Position numbers and translations under genes: made by a program. DNA of 64,000 nt, taken from Streptomyces gobiensis. Lineage in GTDB: Bacteria; Actinomycetota; Actinomycetes; Streptomycetales; Streptomycetaceae. The notes under the pieces are model-generated. The model did not search any database, was not told where the DNA came from, and worked only from the letters and a program-made list of their open reading frames with translations. Of the stretch, positions 25,851-33,854 are shown one piece after another; position 1 is the stretch's first letter, and the number at the start of each line of letters is the position of its first letter. Location: positions 1,116,001 to 1,180,000 of the forward strand of contig NZ_CP086120.1 of NCBI RefSeq assembly GCF_021216675.1. Direction: 5' to 3'.

Positions 25851-27010
25851 TAGATTGCGTAAGGATCTTCGTTCATCGAAACGCTGATTCGGCGAAGGGC
25901 ATCGCGAAGGCTGAAGGGTGCCCCGGTCAGTTCCTCACCCCTGCGGCAAATCTCTGCCAGAAGATTCAGGGTCACGACTGAGGACATCTCACTAACAGCA
26001 GGGATTATTTTTCCTGCCTCCTCCTCCGCATCCTTCCAAGCGTGCATTTCGAGGAGACAGGCCAGTAGTCGCACGGAGGCGATGGTTCGGTACCCGACGT
26101 GTGCGCCGCTTTCGGGCTCCATGGCCCGTTGAAGAACCGGGATCGCCGCCCGCCACTGCCCGGTTTCGTGGAGTACCCGCCCTTGCTGCCTGTCGATCTC
26201 TTTCCCGCTGATCCACCATGCCCAGTTCGGCGAGTCGCCCGGTGCGCTTTCCTGCAGCAAGGAACGTGCACGGTCGAAGGATCGGGTAACTTCCCCGTCA
26301 CTTGCTGACCCTGCTAGCCCCTGTGCCTCTCTGGCTCGGAAAATGGCCTCAACCCTCGGGGCCAACGGTCCCTGCTCAAGTACGGAACGAGCAATAGCTA
26401 GTTCCTCACGGTGGCGCCCAACCCATCCGGCGAGCATCCCCATATTTTGAAGCGTCAGCCGTTCTGTTGAACGATCGCCCGACAGTTTCGCCAGGAATAG
26501 GGCTTCCTGGTTGAACCTTCGGGATGCGTCGAACTTCCCCGCGTTGAAGAGTGCCCATCCGGTGATTTCGGCCAACTCTGCCGCTGCGGCTCGAATGTCG
26601 CGTTCATGACTAGAATTGTAATCGCATTCGCCGAGCCGCCTGTGAACGGTCTTGAACGCCCTAGCGGCTGCATCAGCGATGGGTAAACCGTTTAGGTCGT
26701 TGTCGAGTTCGATCAGTTTTCGGGACGTCTCACGGATGGTGTGTGCGTAGTCGTCCCCACACGCGCCGTTCAGCAACGTCGGATTCGTAGCGACATGTTC
26801 GCGGTTTGCCCGCTTGACCAGCGCCCCGCCAGCGTCGAGCAAGGCATCCAGAGAATCCACGAGTTCAGGCGAGGGGTCCTGTTTCCCTGCCAAGACGCGC
26901 GACAGAAAAGCGTGGTTGTAGTTCATGGCCTTTGACGCCGCGCGAATACTTAGCCCGCGCTTTTGCAGCTCCGCGCGGACTGTACGACCGAACTCGCCGT
27001 GACTGCTCAT
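25850..27010 (-). CDS. XRE-family regulator with TPR-like C-terminal domain
   Basis: This 386-residue protein has an N-terminal HTH (FGRTVRAELQKRGLSIRAASKAMNYNHAFLSRVLAGKQDPS) and then helical repeats of the kind found in quorum- or peptide-responsive regulators (GRHREELAIARSVLEQGPL, GQWRAAIPVLQRAMEPE). ATG 27010 is preceded by GGATG and four TGGTGAC repeats. Base composition is lower in G+C than neighbours, suggesting transfer. The stop TAG (25852-25850) is contributed by the terminal repeat of an IS remnant, so the true C-terminus may have been cut. Confidence 0.85.
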   Translation of the reverse strand: MSSHGEFGRTVRAELQKRGLSIRAASKAMNYNHAFLSRVLAGKQDPSPELVDSLDALLDAGGALVKRANREHVATNPTLLNGACGDDYAHTIRETSRKLIELDNDLNGLPIADAAARAFKTVHRRLGECDYNSSHERDIRAAAAELAEITGWALFNAGKFDASRRFNQEALFLAKLSGDRSTERLTLQNMGMLAGWVGRHREELAIARSVLEQGPLAPRVEAIFRAREAQGLAGSASDGEVTRSFDRARSLLQESAPGDSPNWAWWISGKEIDRQQGRVLHETGQWRAAIPVLQRAMEPESGAHVGYRTIASVRLLACLLEMHAWKDAEEEAGKIIPAVSEMSSVVTLNLLAEICRRGEELTGAPFSLRDALRRISVSMNEDPYAI

Positions 27011-27026
27011 GCATCCATCGTACGCA

Positions 27027-27066
27027 GTCACCATCTAGTCACCATGGCTGTCACCACTTGTCACCA
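27027..27066. promoter_or_regulatory. Four GTCACCA iterons upstream of the XRE regulator
   Basis: GTCACCA at 27027, 27038, 27050 and 27060 (TGGTGAC on the coding strand of the regulator), spaced 11, 12 and 10 nt, about one helical turn. They begin 17 nt from the XRE start codon. Such phased direct repeats are expected for an autoregulatory operator. Confidence 0.65.
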
Positions 27067-27167
27067 CACAGCGCAGCGTGGAGCGGCAAGGCTCAAACAG
27101 AAAGCAAGGTGCCCCGGCAGCGTGGCGACGCCCTGGGGCTGGCCAACGCTACTGGGGAGCGCCGACA

Positions 27168-27512
27168 GTGGAGAAACCTAGCAACGATCACCCGAACGTG
27201 GGCGCAAGAGTGCTCGATATCAGCCGCGATCGCGTAGGCGTCGTCATGGCGCTGGGAACGCTCTATGTGCAGCTCCGCCCGGTAGGCGGCGGTGAGGAAT
27301 GGGACGCACGCCCGGAAGATCTTCGATCGACGACGGCGAGTGACGCGCTCTGGCCAAAGGTCCGCGAGGCAAACCAGCGAAGCACAGGCAGCAGGCTGAA
27401 GCCGCGCGAGGATGAGCAGCGCCCCCGCCCCGTGCTCCACGTGCCCCGTGGACAGCCCGTGAAGCCGTGCCCGTTCCCCTGCTCGATCTGCCGCGTCAAG
27501 GGGCGACAGTGA
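27168..27512 (+). CDS. Small accessory-region protein with VGARVxDxxRDRVGVVM core
   Basis: This encodes 114 residues from GTG 27168 with GGGGAGCG upstream. The N-terminal half (VGARVLDISRDRVGVVMALGTLYVQLRPVGGGEEWDARPEDL) resembles a short beta-rich family seen next to XRE regulators in Streptomyces. The C-terminal half is Arg/Pro-rich with a CPFPCSIC Cys cluster that could bind metal. Function unknown. It is divergent from the XRE gene and shares its upstream region. Confidence 0.7.
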   Translation: MEKPSNDHPNVGARVLDISRDRVGVVMALGTLYVQLRPVGGGEEWDARPEDLRSTTASDALWPKVREANQRSTGSRLKPREDEQRPRPVLHVPRGQPVKPCPFPCSICRVKGRQ

Positions 27513-27645
27513 AGCGCTTGGCGGGCCCCTTACTCGCTCTGGCTATACAGAGCGCGTGTGCCCGGGATCATCCCGTAGCGGCTGCCGGAAAGCTCCACTG
27601 AAACTTCCCGCCGATCGGAGCGGGATGACAAGAGAAAGGAACACC

Positions 27646-28107
27646 ATGACCGATCTACTCTCAGAGGCGGAGATGCACCGCGTACTCGTCACGATCAAGG
27701 ACAGTAATCCGGGCATGGCCGAACCCATGGCGCGGCGCATCGTTGGAGACGCCGCGAAGTTCGTCGTAGCGGGTGCACAGTTCCCGGAGATCCCTCTTGC
27801 CCCCTCCCGCGTGGTGGATGAGGGCTGGCATGCGCTGATCCTGCACACAGCGCTGTACGCGTCACTGTGCGGGCGCCACGGGGGCTTCGTCCACCACCAC
27901 CCCGGATATGACCCGACGCACTACGATCCGGCGATCCTCGACCGCACAACGGAGGCCATTCGCCGTGCGGGGTTCGAGGTAGACAGCGAGCTATGGCGTG
28001 CCCCGACAGACGGCGGCATTGCTGTTGCGGCCAACTGCCAGCATGCCCCCGAGTGCGCAATCCGTCCCATGCCCACCCCGCAACCGCCGGTACAGTCTCG
28101 GGCATGA
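27646..28107 (+). CDS. GRDP/DUF1399-like small protein
   Basis: This 153-residue protein has the motif VDEGWHALILHTALYASLCGRHGGFVHHHPGY, which resembles the conserved D-x2-WH-x8-Y-x-x-C...HH-P core of glycine-rich-domain-containing (GRDP, DUF1399) proteins. The clustered His residues suggest metal binding. GAAAGGA is 6-8 nt before ATG 27646. The stop overlaps the next start (ATGA). Function unknown; the N-terminal frame from 27556 lacks a site. Confidence 0.72.
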   Translation: MTDLLSEAEMHRVLVTIKDSNPGMAEPMARRIVGDAAKFVVAGAQFPEIPLAPSRVVDEGWHALILHTALYASLCGRHGGFVHHHPGYDPTHYDPAILDRTTEAIRRAGFEVDSELWRAPTDGGIAVAANCQHAPECAIRPMPTPQPPVQSRA

Positions 28108-28310
28108 CTGCGGACCGAGCGCGCAAGGTGGAGAAGCTGCTGCGAAATGCCGGACGGCCAGGGCACGCAGCACCTATAAGCCCGGATTTCCCGTCTGGGC
28201 GCTGGGCGATCTTTGACGGGCACCGGGACATCACAGCCGATGCGCTGGAATACCTGGCAGCGCAGGGACAGACTCCAGCCGTCCGGGGGTTCGTCGTCCC
28301 AGCCCGCTAG
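28104..28310 (+). CDS. Small protein translationally coupled to the GRDP-like gene
   Basis: This encodes 68 residues (MTADRARKVEKLLRNAGRPGH...SGRWAIFDGHRDITADALEYLAAQG). The start overlaps the preceding stop as ATGA and a terminator follows at 28323-28359. No domain recognised; the pair has the shape of a two-gene toxin/antitoxin-like or regulatory cassette but no motif supports that. Confidence 0.65.
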   Translation: MTADRARKVEKLLRNAGRPGHAAPISPDFPSGRWAIFDGHRDITADALEYLAAQGQTPAVRGFVVPAR

Positions 28311-28322
28311 CACAACGAACAG

Positions 28323-28359
28323 CCCCGCTCATGCGCTGCCCCGTGGTGCATGGGCGGGG
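28323..28359. terminator. 12-bp hairpin terminator
   Basis: CCCCGCTCATGC (28323-28334) pairs with GCATGGGCGGGG (28348-28359) with one G-U pair, 13 nt after the 68-residue gene and upstream of the end of the convergent glycosyltransferase gene. Confidence 0.7.
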
Positions 28360-28551
28360 GTGTGCATGCCTTGATCTGGTGCCTCGTAGCCACGCGAACC
28401 GGACGGGCTCAGCGTCATCCGTGACACCGGACCGCACGCCGGACGCGAGGGCTTCGCGGGGGCCTGGGCCACGGCTAAGAACTCCTAACACAATGATCCC
28501 GGAAGCCGGGGTGCTGTCCCGTCGGTGCCTGGCTCGACGATTCCGTGTGGT

Positions 28552-29787
28552 TCACGCGGACACGGGCGGCTTTCCCTGGCTGACTGCGTCGAGTAGCAGT
28601 TTCGCGGTCACCGTCGCCCCGTCGGTGCGGATGGTGCCGGCCACGGTCCTCGCTCGTGCGCGGGTCTCGGGCGTGAGGGCCGTTGTGAGCGCGGCGGAAA
28701 GGGAGTCGAAGGTCGGGGTCGGGCCGTCGTGAGCCGCGCCGATGCCCAGCTCGGCCACTCGGGCGGCCCAGTAGGGCTGGTCCGCGATCTGGGGGACCAC
28801 CAGCTGAGGCGCGCCGGCCCGGGCCGCCGTCGTTGTGGTGCCTGCGCCGCCGTGGTGCACGACGGCGGCCACCCGGCGGAACAGTGCCTGCTGGTTGACC
28901 TCGCCGACGACGAAGCAGTCGTCGGCGTCGTCGATCGGGGCCAAGTCCGCCCAGCCGCGGGCGAGGACAACACGGCGGCCCTGCGCCCGGACCGCTTCAA
29001 TAGCCACCCGGGCGATGTCCTTGGGGACGTACGAGGCCATGCTGCCGAAGCCCACGTACACCGGTGGTGCGCTCGCGTCCAGGAACGCCTCCAGCCCCTC
29101 CGGGAGCGGGCGTTCGTCGGGCAGGATCCATCCCCCGGTCTGCACGATGTCGAGGTCCGTCATGCCCTGCGACGGACACAGCGTCGCGTCTGCCGCCAGC
29201 CACGGCTGGTCGGTGAAGACGTAGTCGCGGACGTTGTCCACCGGCGGCAGGCCGATCGCCGCCCGATGGCTGTTGAGCGCCTCACCGTACAACGCGTTCA
29301 CCCTCTGGGCGTCCTCTTCCCACAGCACCTTGAGGTCGGTCTCCTCCGGCGAGGACTGCTTGCCCGGCCGCGCCCCCGGAGGGAAATGCCGTGACGGCAG
29401 TCCGAAGATGTGGAAGCACGCGTACACGTAGCGGATGCCCAGTTTCTCGGCCACGTCCCGTGCGCCGGCCGGCATCAGGCCGGTCGCCAGCAGCGCGTCA
29501 CATCCCTCGGCCGCCGCGGTGAGCGTGTCGAACCGCGCGGCGACCAGCTCGGGAGCGAGCCGGAACGCGTCTTGCGCCGTCGGTGGCTTCGTGCCGGCGA
29601 CCACCGAGCGCACCGTCGGGCCGAGCGGCACCAGCGGCACGCCGACACGCGCCAGCAGCGCCGCGAACTCCTCGTCCGGCGGCGCGCTCACCCGCACCTG
29701 CGCGCCGAGTTCCCGCAACCTCACCGCCAGTCCCACCAGTGGTTCGACATCTCCGCGCGATCCCACCGTCGTCAACAACACGCGCAT
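28552..29787 (-). CDS. GT1-family (UGT/GtfB-like) glycosyltransferase
   Basis: This 411-residue GT-B enzyme has an N-terminal acceptor domain (MRVLLTTVGSRGDVEPLVGLAVRL) and C-terminal nucleotide-sugar domain with VVHHGGAGTTTTAARAGAPQLVVPQIADQPYWAARV, the signature of macrolide/glycopeptide sugar transferases and sterol GT relatives. It probably transfers a sugar from an NDP donor to a small lipophilic acceptor, for biosynthesis or drug inactivation. No sugar-biosynthesis genes are nearby, favouring a stand-alone resistance or tailoring role. It lies in the accessory region. Confidence 0.92.
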   Translation of the reverse strand: MRVLLTTVGSRGDVEPLVGLAVRLRELGAQVRVSAPPDEEFAALLARVGVPLVPLGPTVRSVVAGTKPPTAQDAFRLAPELVAARFDTLTAAAEGCDALLATGLMPAGARDVAEKLGIRYVYACFHIFGLPSRHFPPGARPGKQSSPEETDLKVLWEEDAQRVNALYGEALNSHRAAIGLPPVDNVRDYVFTDQPWLAADATLCPSQGMTDLDIVQTGGWILPDERPLPEGLEAFLDASAPPVYVGFGSMASYVPKDIARVAIEAVRAQGRRVVLARGWADLAPIDDADDCFVVGEVNQQALFRRVAAVVHHGGAGTTTTAARAGAPQLVVPQIADQPYWAARVAELGIGAAHDGPTPTFDSLSAALTTALTPETRARARTVAGTIRTDGATVTAKLLLDAVSQGKPPVSA

Positions 29788-29833
29788 TTCACGACCCCCA
29801 TTTCCGCAGGTGCTGGCTTTTGGCCGCCGATTC

Positions 29834-29879
29834 TGCGCTATAACCCGGGTCTTGCCGCAAGCCCCCCGGTGCGCTATAA
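29834..29879 (-). promoter_or_regulatory. Paired TGCGCTATAA direct repeats
   Basis: Two identical 10-mers 36 nt apart lie 47-92 nt upstream of the glycosyltransferase start (TTATAGCGCA on its strand). Spacing is about 3.5 helical turns; candidate regulator site. Confidence 0.35.
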
Positions 29880-29888
29880 GTTAAGAGT

Positions 29889-29912
29889 GGCAAGGAGTGG
29901 AATCTCCTTGCC
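29889..29912 (-). terminator. Hairpin downstream of the PrmC-like gene
   Basis: GGCAAGGAG (29889-29897) and CTCCTTGCC (29904-29912) form a perfect 9-bp stem with loop TGGAAT, about 180 nt past the methyltransferase stop and before the glycosyltransferase promoter region. Confidence 0.45.
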
Positions 29913-30089
29913 TTTGCCATGTGGTCGTCCGTTGTGGACGGACAGCCTTCTCGCGAAGCGGCGCCCGCCGCGTACGGCGGTACGTCGGGCAGGAGGATCT
30001 CCCCCCGGGGCCGCGCGCCGTCCTAGAACTCCTGACGCAGTGACGCGAGCCGCCTCCAGCAGAGAAGTGACCCTGTGCGTCAAGGGAGA

Positions 30090-30914
30090 TCATTTCCGAT
30101 GCCGTGGACGGTGTCCGGACTGGAGGGCGGGCCTGGTGCCGATGACGATGGTGGCGTCCAGCTCGTCGGAGCTGGACAGCTGCGGGATCAGCCCGTTGCG
30201 GGTGAAGAGTGCGACGGTCTGCGGTGCCTGGCGCTCGCTCGTCTCGATCAGCAGGTGGCCGCCCGGGGCCAGCCACCGCGATGCCGCGGCGGTCACCCGC
30301 CGTTGGACATCCAGTCCGTCCGCGCCACCGTCGAGCGCCGCCCGCGGTTCGTGGACGCGGGCTTCTGGGGGAAGCAGGCCGATCGCCTCGGTGGGTACGT
30401 AGGGTGCGTTGGCGACCAAGACGTCCACGCGGCCCCGCAGCGCGGAGGGCAGTGGCTGGTAGAGGTCACCTTCGTAGGCCTGACCGTGGGCGGCGGCGAT
30501 GTTTCGACGGGCACAACGCACCGCGGCGGGGTCGATGTCGGCGGCGTGCAACTCGATCCGGTCCAGGGCCGCTGCCAGCGCGGCGCCCACCGCGCCCGAG
30601 CCACAGCACAGGTCGACGACGACAGCGCGTGGCCGGGCGAGGGCGGCGGCCTGACGGACGAGGAACTCGGTGCGGCGGCGGGGTACGAAGACCCCCGGGT
30701 CCACAGCTATGCGCAGGCCGCAGAACTCCGCCCAGCCGAGGACGTGTTCAAGGGGCAGGCCGGCGACTCGCCGGTCCACCATGGCAGCGAGCTCGTCAGG
30801 CGTCCGTGCCGTGGAGAGGAGCAACCGTGCCTCGTCCTCTGCGAAGACACAGCCGACGGCCCGAAGCCTGGTGACGATGAGGGAGAGAGGAAGAAGCGAC
30901 GGTGAAACCGACAT
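30090..30914 (-). CDS. PrmC-related protein N5-glutamine methyltransferase-like protein
   Basis: This 274-residue SAM-dependent methyltransferase has motif I VVDLCCGSGAVGAAL, an acidic binding site (HAADIDPAAVRCARRN) and the substrate motif as NAPYVPTEA instead of the NPPY of PrmC/HemK. The following EARVHEPRAALDGGADGLD block is typical of PrmC relatives. Start ATG 30914 has GAAAGG 6 nt upstream. It belongs to a PrmC-related family of unknown substrate; it could methylate a Gln/Asn side chain or a small molecule. The accessory-region setting argues against the housekeeping release-factor role. Confidence 0.85.
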   Translation of the reverse strand: MSVSPSLLPLSLIVTRLRAVGCVFAEDEARLLLSTARTPDELAAMVDRRVAGLPLEHVLGWAEFCGLRIAVDPGVFVPRRRTEFLVRQAAALARPRAVVVDLCCGSGAVGAALAAALDRIELHAADIDPAAVRCARRNIAAAHGQAYEGDLYQPLPSALRGRVDVLVANAPYVPTEAIGLLPPEARVHEPRAALDGGADGLDVQRRVTAAASRWLAPGGHLLIETSERQAPQTVALFTRNGLIPQLSSSDELDATIVIGTRPALQSGHRPRHRK

Positions 30915-31177
30915 ATGAGCCTTTCGGGGCGCCAATGGGCGCTCCCGCGGTCATCTACGCCGGATGGACCGCACGGCCGTGAGATGAGAGCACCCGACCT
31001 GATACAGCGGTAATGGGGCTCACCTCCTCGATGCGTTCACTACTGGGGCGATAACACTACCTGATCTTGGGCAGCCGGTGGACTTCTGGGCAGCAGTTCG
31101 GTGACTTCGGTGTATGTCTGCGCGTTGTCGTCTATGACGAACAGATGGACAAGCAGAGCCAGGACGCGGGAGATCCG

Positions 31178-31612
31178 ATGACCGCCTATGAACGTGAGGT
31201 CCAGGAGCAGCGTGAGCACGAAGGGCCGGAGGGCCGGGGGCCGACGGAGTTCCGCGTGGCTGAGGGGATCCTGGTCTCCAAGCGGGCTGCCGACTATCTC
31301 GCCCGGCCTCCCGAGGCCGTCCTCACCAGGAAGCAGGTCCGCAAGGCTCTTCAGCTGGCCAACGACACCGAGAACCGCGTCCCGGGGGACCTGACCGTCG
31401 CCCAGCTGCGGGTGCTCATGTCCCAGCCGCCGCAGTGGCTCGTACGGCATCATCGGGCGCTGGTTGAGAAGGGTGTTCCGCAGGTACGGCACGCGGTCGC
31501 CCTTCCTGGGCAACGCGCCGTCGCAGCCCGGCAGGCGGAACAGGCAGACCGTCCCGACCTTATGCCGCTCTTCACCGCACCGGACTTCGAGCGGGGAGTG
31601 GAAGAGGAGTAG
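31178..31612 (+). CDS. Hypothetical Streptomyces protein
   Basis: This encodes 144 residues from ATG 31178 with GGGAGA 6-7 nt upstream; ATG 31145 (adding 11 residues) is possible but lacks a site. It is charged and soluble, with EILVS-like core ILVSKRAADYLARPPEAVLTRKQVRKALQLAND and a QPPQWLVRHHRALVEKG segment, mostly helical. No catalytic motif. Function unknown. The 260 nt upstream show no clear promoter beyond a weak GATAAC at about 31051. Confidence 0.7.
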   Translation: MTAYEREVQEQREHEGPEGRGPTEFRVAEGILVSKRAADYLARPPEAVLTRKQVRKALQLANDTENRVPGDLTVAQLRVLMSQPPQWLVRHHRALVEKGVPQVRHAVALPGQRAVAARQAEQADRPDLMPLFTAPDFERGVEEE

Positions 31613-31756
31613 GAGGGGGAAGGGGTGGGTGATTTGAGGCTCACCTGCCCCCTACCCCGGTATCACCTCCGGGTTGGCTCCCTGGGGTGACGTCCTGCCG
31701 TAAGCCATCACCGCAGTCTCCCTCCCGTCCAGACGGATGGGATCAGGGAGAGGGAT

Positions 31757-32788
31757 ATGCGGCGCTTCAAACGGGGGCTTGTCACCGGCACACTCGCGGT
31801 TGCCGTGATCGCGGGTACGGGCGGGTGGGGGGCCGGGACGCAGCAGGAGGCGGTGACCGGGCCGCCGCCGGGAAGTGCCGCGTGGCGGGCGGATGTGTCG
31901 CTGGGGCGGGGGCTTCCCGACCCGGCGAGGGCGAGCCCGAAGCAGGTCGCGGCGTTCTTCGCGGGGCTCAGCGGGGCACAGCGGCAGTCGCTTGCTGAGC
32001 GGCATCCGATGGTGGTCGGGAATCTGGACGGGGCACCGGTCCGGCTGCGGTATCGGGCCAACGCGCGGTCGTACGCCGAGCATTACGGCCGCGCCCTTGA
32101 GCCCGGTCGCCAGCTGCTCGCCTTTGACCCGCGTGGGCGCGGGCAACTCGTTGAGGTGTATGGGGATGTGGAGCATGCTGAGCGCACCGCGGTCTTTGTG
32201 CCCGGTTCGGACAATGACCTCGCCGGTCACCGGACGGCGACCGAGGCGGCGGGCAATCTGCGTCGGCGAATGGTGCGGGACGCCCCTGGGGTACGTACCG
32301 CCACCGTCGCCTGGGTCGGCTACACGACCCCGGTAGGGGTGGGGATCGACGCTGCCACCAGTCGGCTGGCCGAGGCGGGCGCGCCTCGGCTGGAGCGGTT
32401 TCTCCAGGGGCTGGCCGCTACGACCGGTGCCGCGGCGCCCAGCGTCTTCTGCCACAGCTATGGCTCGGTGGTGTGTGGGGCCCTGGGTGGTGGCGCTGAC
32501 CTCAGCGGCATGGTGTTCCTCGGCAGCCCGGGCGCCGGAGTCAAGGACGTCAAGGGCCTCAAGACCAAGGCCCGGGTGTGGGCGGCGGCCGTGAATGACT
32601 CCGACTGGATCGACAGCGTTCCCCATGTCCAGGTGCTGGGGCTGGGCCATGGCACCAGCCCCGCCGACCCGGAGTTCGGCGCCCGCGTCGTCACCGCTGA
32701 TCGCGCCGAGGGACACGCGGGCTACTTCAAGCCCGGCACCGACTCGCTGGCCAACTTCTCAGCCATCGCCCTCGGCCGTGACCGCTGA
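31757..32788 (+). CDS. DUF1023 alpha/beta hydrolase, secreted
   Basis: The precursor is 343 residues with N-terminal signal MRRFKRGLVTGTLAVAVIAGTGGWGAGTQ, then the DUF1023 fold with FFAGLSGAQRQSLAERHPMVVGNL, nucleophile elbow CHSYGSVVCG and a late His region (AEGHAGYFKPG). It is clearly a paralogue of the hydrolase at 19396-20646, but with a cleavable-looking signal instead of an internal anchor. GGAGAGGG precedes ATG 31757. Substrate unknown. Confidence 0.9.
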   Translation: MRRFKRGLVTGTLAVAVIAGTGGWGAGTQQEAVTGPPPGSAAWRADVSLGRGLPDPARASPKQVAAFFAGLSGAQRQSLAERHPMVVGNLDGAPVRLRYRANARSYAEHYGRALEPGRQLLAFDPRGRGQLVEVYGDVEHAERTAVFVPGSDNDLAGHRTATEAAGNLRRRMVRDAPGVRTATVAWVGYTTPVGVGIDAATSRLAEAGAPRLERFLQGLAATTGAAAPSVFCHSYGSVVCGALGGGADLSGMVFLGSPGAGVKDVKGLKTKARVWAAAVNDSDWIDSVPHVQVLGLGHGTSPADPEFGARVVTADRAEGHAGYFKPGTDSLANFSAIALGRDR

Positions 32789-32804
32789 GTCCGGCAGGGC
32801 GCGA

Positions 32805-32834
32805 AGGCCGTGGCCGGTGTGCTGGCCACGGCCT
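32805..32834. terminator. 11-bp perfect hairpin terminator
   Basis: AGGCCGTGGCC (32805-32815) and GGCCACGGCCT (32824-32834), loop GGTGTGCT, directly after the DUF1023 gene. Confidence 0.75.
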
Positions 32835-32887
32835 GAGCCTTGCACTCCAGGCAAGGGCGACAAACCGTCCGCGTTACGCTCGGTGTC

Positions 32888-33703
32888 ATGGAGAGCTTGC
32901 GGATCATCGAGAACTGGCCGGTCGACACCGCCGCGGCGGCCGTTGTACGCGCCGGTGGCACGGTTGCCGGGTCGCATGGCCCGGTGGACCGGCGTTTTGA
33001 GCTGGCCTCGGTGACCAAGCCGCTTGCCGCGTACGCCGCGCTGGTCGCCATCGAGGAGGGCGCCATCGAGCTGGACGAGCCTGCGGGGCCGGAGGGCTCC
33101 ACGGTCCGCCATCTCCTCGCACACGCTTCCGGGCTGGCCTTCGACGAGCACCGCGTCATGGCCCCGCCGGGTGACCGGCGGCTCTACTCCAACGTGGGGT
33201 TCGAGGTGCTCGGCGATCACATCGCCAAGGCGACGGATATTCCGTTTGCTGAGTATCTGCGGCAGGCGGTGCTGGAGCCGCTGGGGATGGCCGCCACCGA
33301 ACTGCCGGGCTCCCCGGCGAAGGACGGGGTCTCCACGGTTGCGGATCTGGTCCGTTTCGCGGCGGAGCTGCAGGCGCCGCGGCTGGTGGCCCCGCAGACC
33401 CTCGCTGAGGCTACGGCGGTTGTCTTCCCCGGTCTCCGGGGCGTGCTGCCGGGGTACGGTCACCAGTCGCCCAACGACTGGGGGCTGGGCTTTGAGATCC
33501 GTGACGCCAAGTCCCCGCACTGGACGGGGGCTTTGTCGTCACCGCGTACGTTTGGGCACTTCGGCCAGGCTGGCACGTTCCTGTGGGTTGACCCGGAGGC
33601 TGGGGCGGGGTGTGTCGCTGTGGCGGACCGGGCGTTCGGGCCGTGGGCGATTGAGGCTTGGCCGGTCTTTACGGACGCGGTCCTGGCGGAGCTTGGGGGC
33701 TAG
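32888..33703 (+). CDS. Serine hydrolase, beta-lactamase/class C-like family
   Basis: This 271-residue protein has the SxxK motif as SVTK (about residue 40), YSN as LYSNVGFEVLGDHIA (about residue 101) and a late HFGQAG segment in the KTG position, typical of class C beta-lactamase-like esterases/DD-peptidases. No signal peptide is present, so it probably acts in the cytoplasm as an esterase or amidase. It is short for the family. ATG 32888 lies after a terminator, so it is transcribed on its own. Confidence 0.85.
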   Translation: MESLRIIENWPVDTAAAAVVRAGGTVAGSHGPVDRRFELASVTKPLAAYAALVAIEEGAIELDEPAGPEGSTVRHLLAHASGLAFDEHRVMAPPGDRRLYSNVGFEVLGDHIAKATDIPFAEYLRQAVLEPLGMAATELPGSPAKDGVSTVADLVRFAAELQAPRLVAPQTLAEATAVVFPGLRGVLPGYGHQSPNDWGLGFEIRDAKSPHWTGALSSPRTFGHFGQAGTFLWVDPEAGAGCVAVADRAFGPWAIEAWPVFTDAVLAELGG

Positions 33704-33715
33704 TCCGTCGCCGGT

Positions 33716-33851
33716 GGGTTTTCCCCTATCCCGCCCCTTCCCGGAAACCGGGGCTTCGCCCCGGGGCCCCGGGGTTTGCCGGGTGCGGGCCGGTGGGTGG
33801 TGTTGTGCCCACCCACAGCCCCTCGCGGGGCTGCGAGTGCCCACAACACTG
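33716..33851. repeat. Dispersed repeat copy R3 (complete core)
   Basis: Contains CCCGCCCCTTCCCGGAAACCGGGGCTTCGCCCCGG followed by the complete 50-bp core 33800-33849 (GTGTTGTGCCCACCCACAG...GCGAGTGCCCACAACAC). It fills the entire gap between the serine hydrolase stop and the pirin stop (convergent genes). Confidence 0.85.
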
Positions 33852-33854
33852 GGG

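Larger units (their letters stand above)
29788..30089. other. Non-coding gap between the glycosyltransferase and methyltransferase genes
   Basis: Holds the direct repeat TGCGCTATAA (29834-29843 and 29870-29879) upstream of the glycosyltransferase and a 9-bp hairpin GGCAAGGAG/CTCCTTGCC (29889-29912). Short frames on both strands show no domain. The rest (about 29920-30089) shows nothing I can interpret. Confidence 0.5.

Noticed and set aside
25745..25981. 78-residue plus-strand frame inside the IS remnant
   Set aside because: No domain or ribosome binding site; it crosses the inverted repeat end into the regulator gene.
29874..30083. 69-residue minus-strand frame in the gap before the glycosyltransferase
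   Set aside because: No domain, no Shine-Dalgarno, runs through the hairpin.
31620..31653. Hairpin after the 144-residue gene as a terminator
   Set aside because: Only a weak interrupted stem (AGGGG...CCCCT, GTGA/TCAC); not strong enough to list as a feature.
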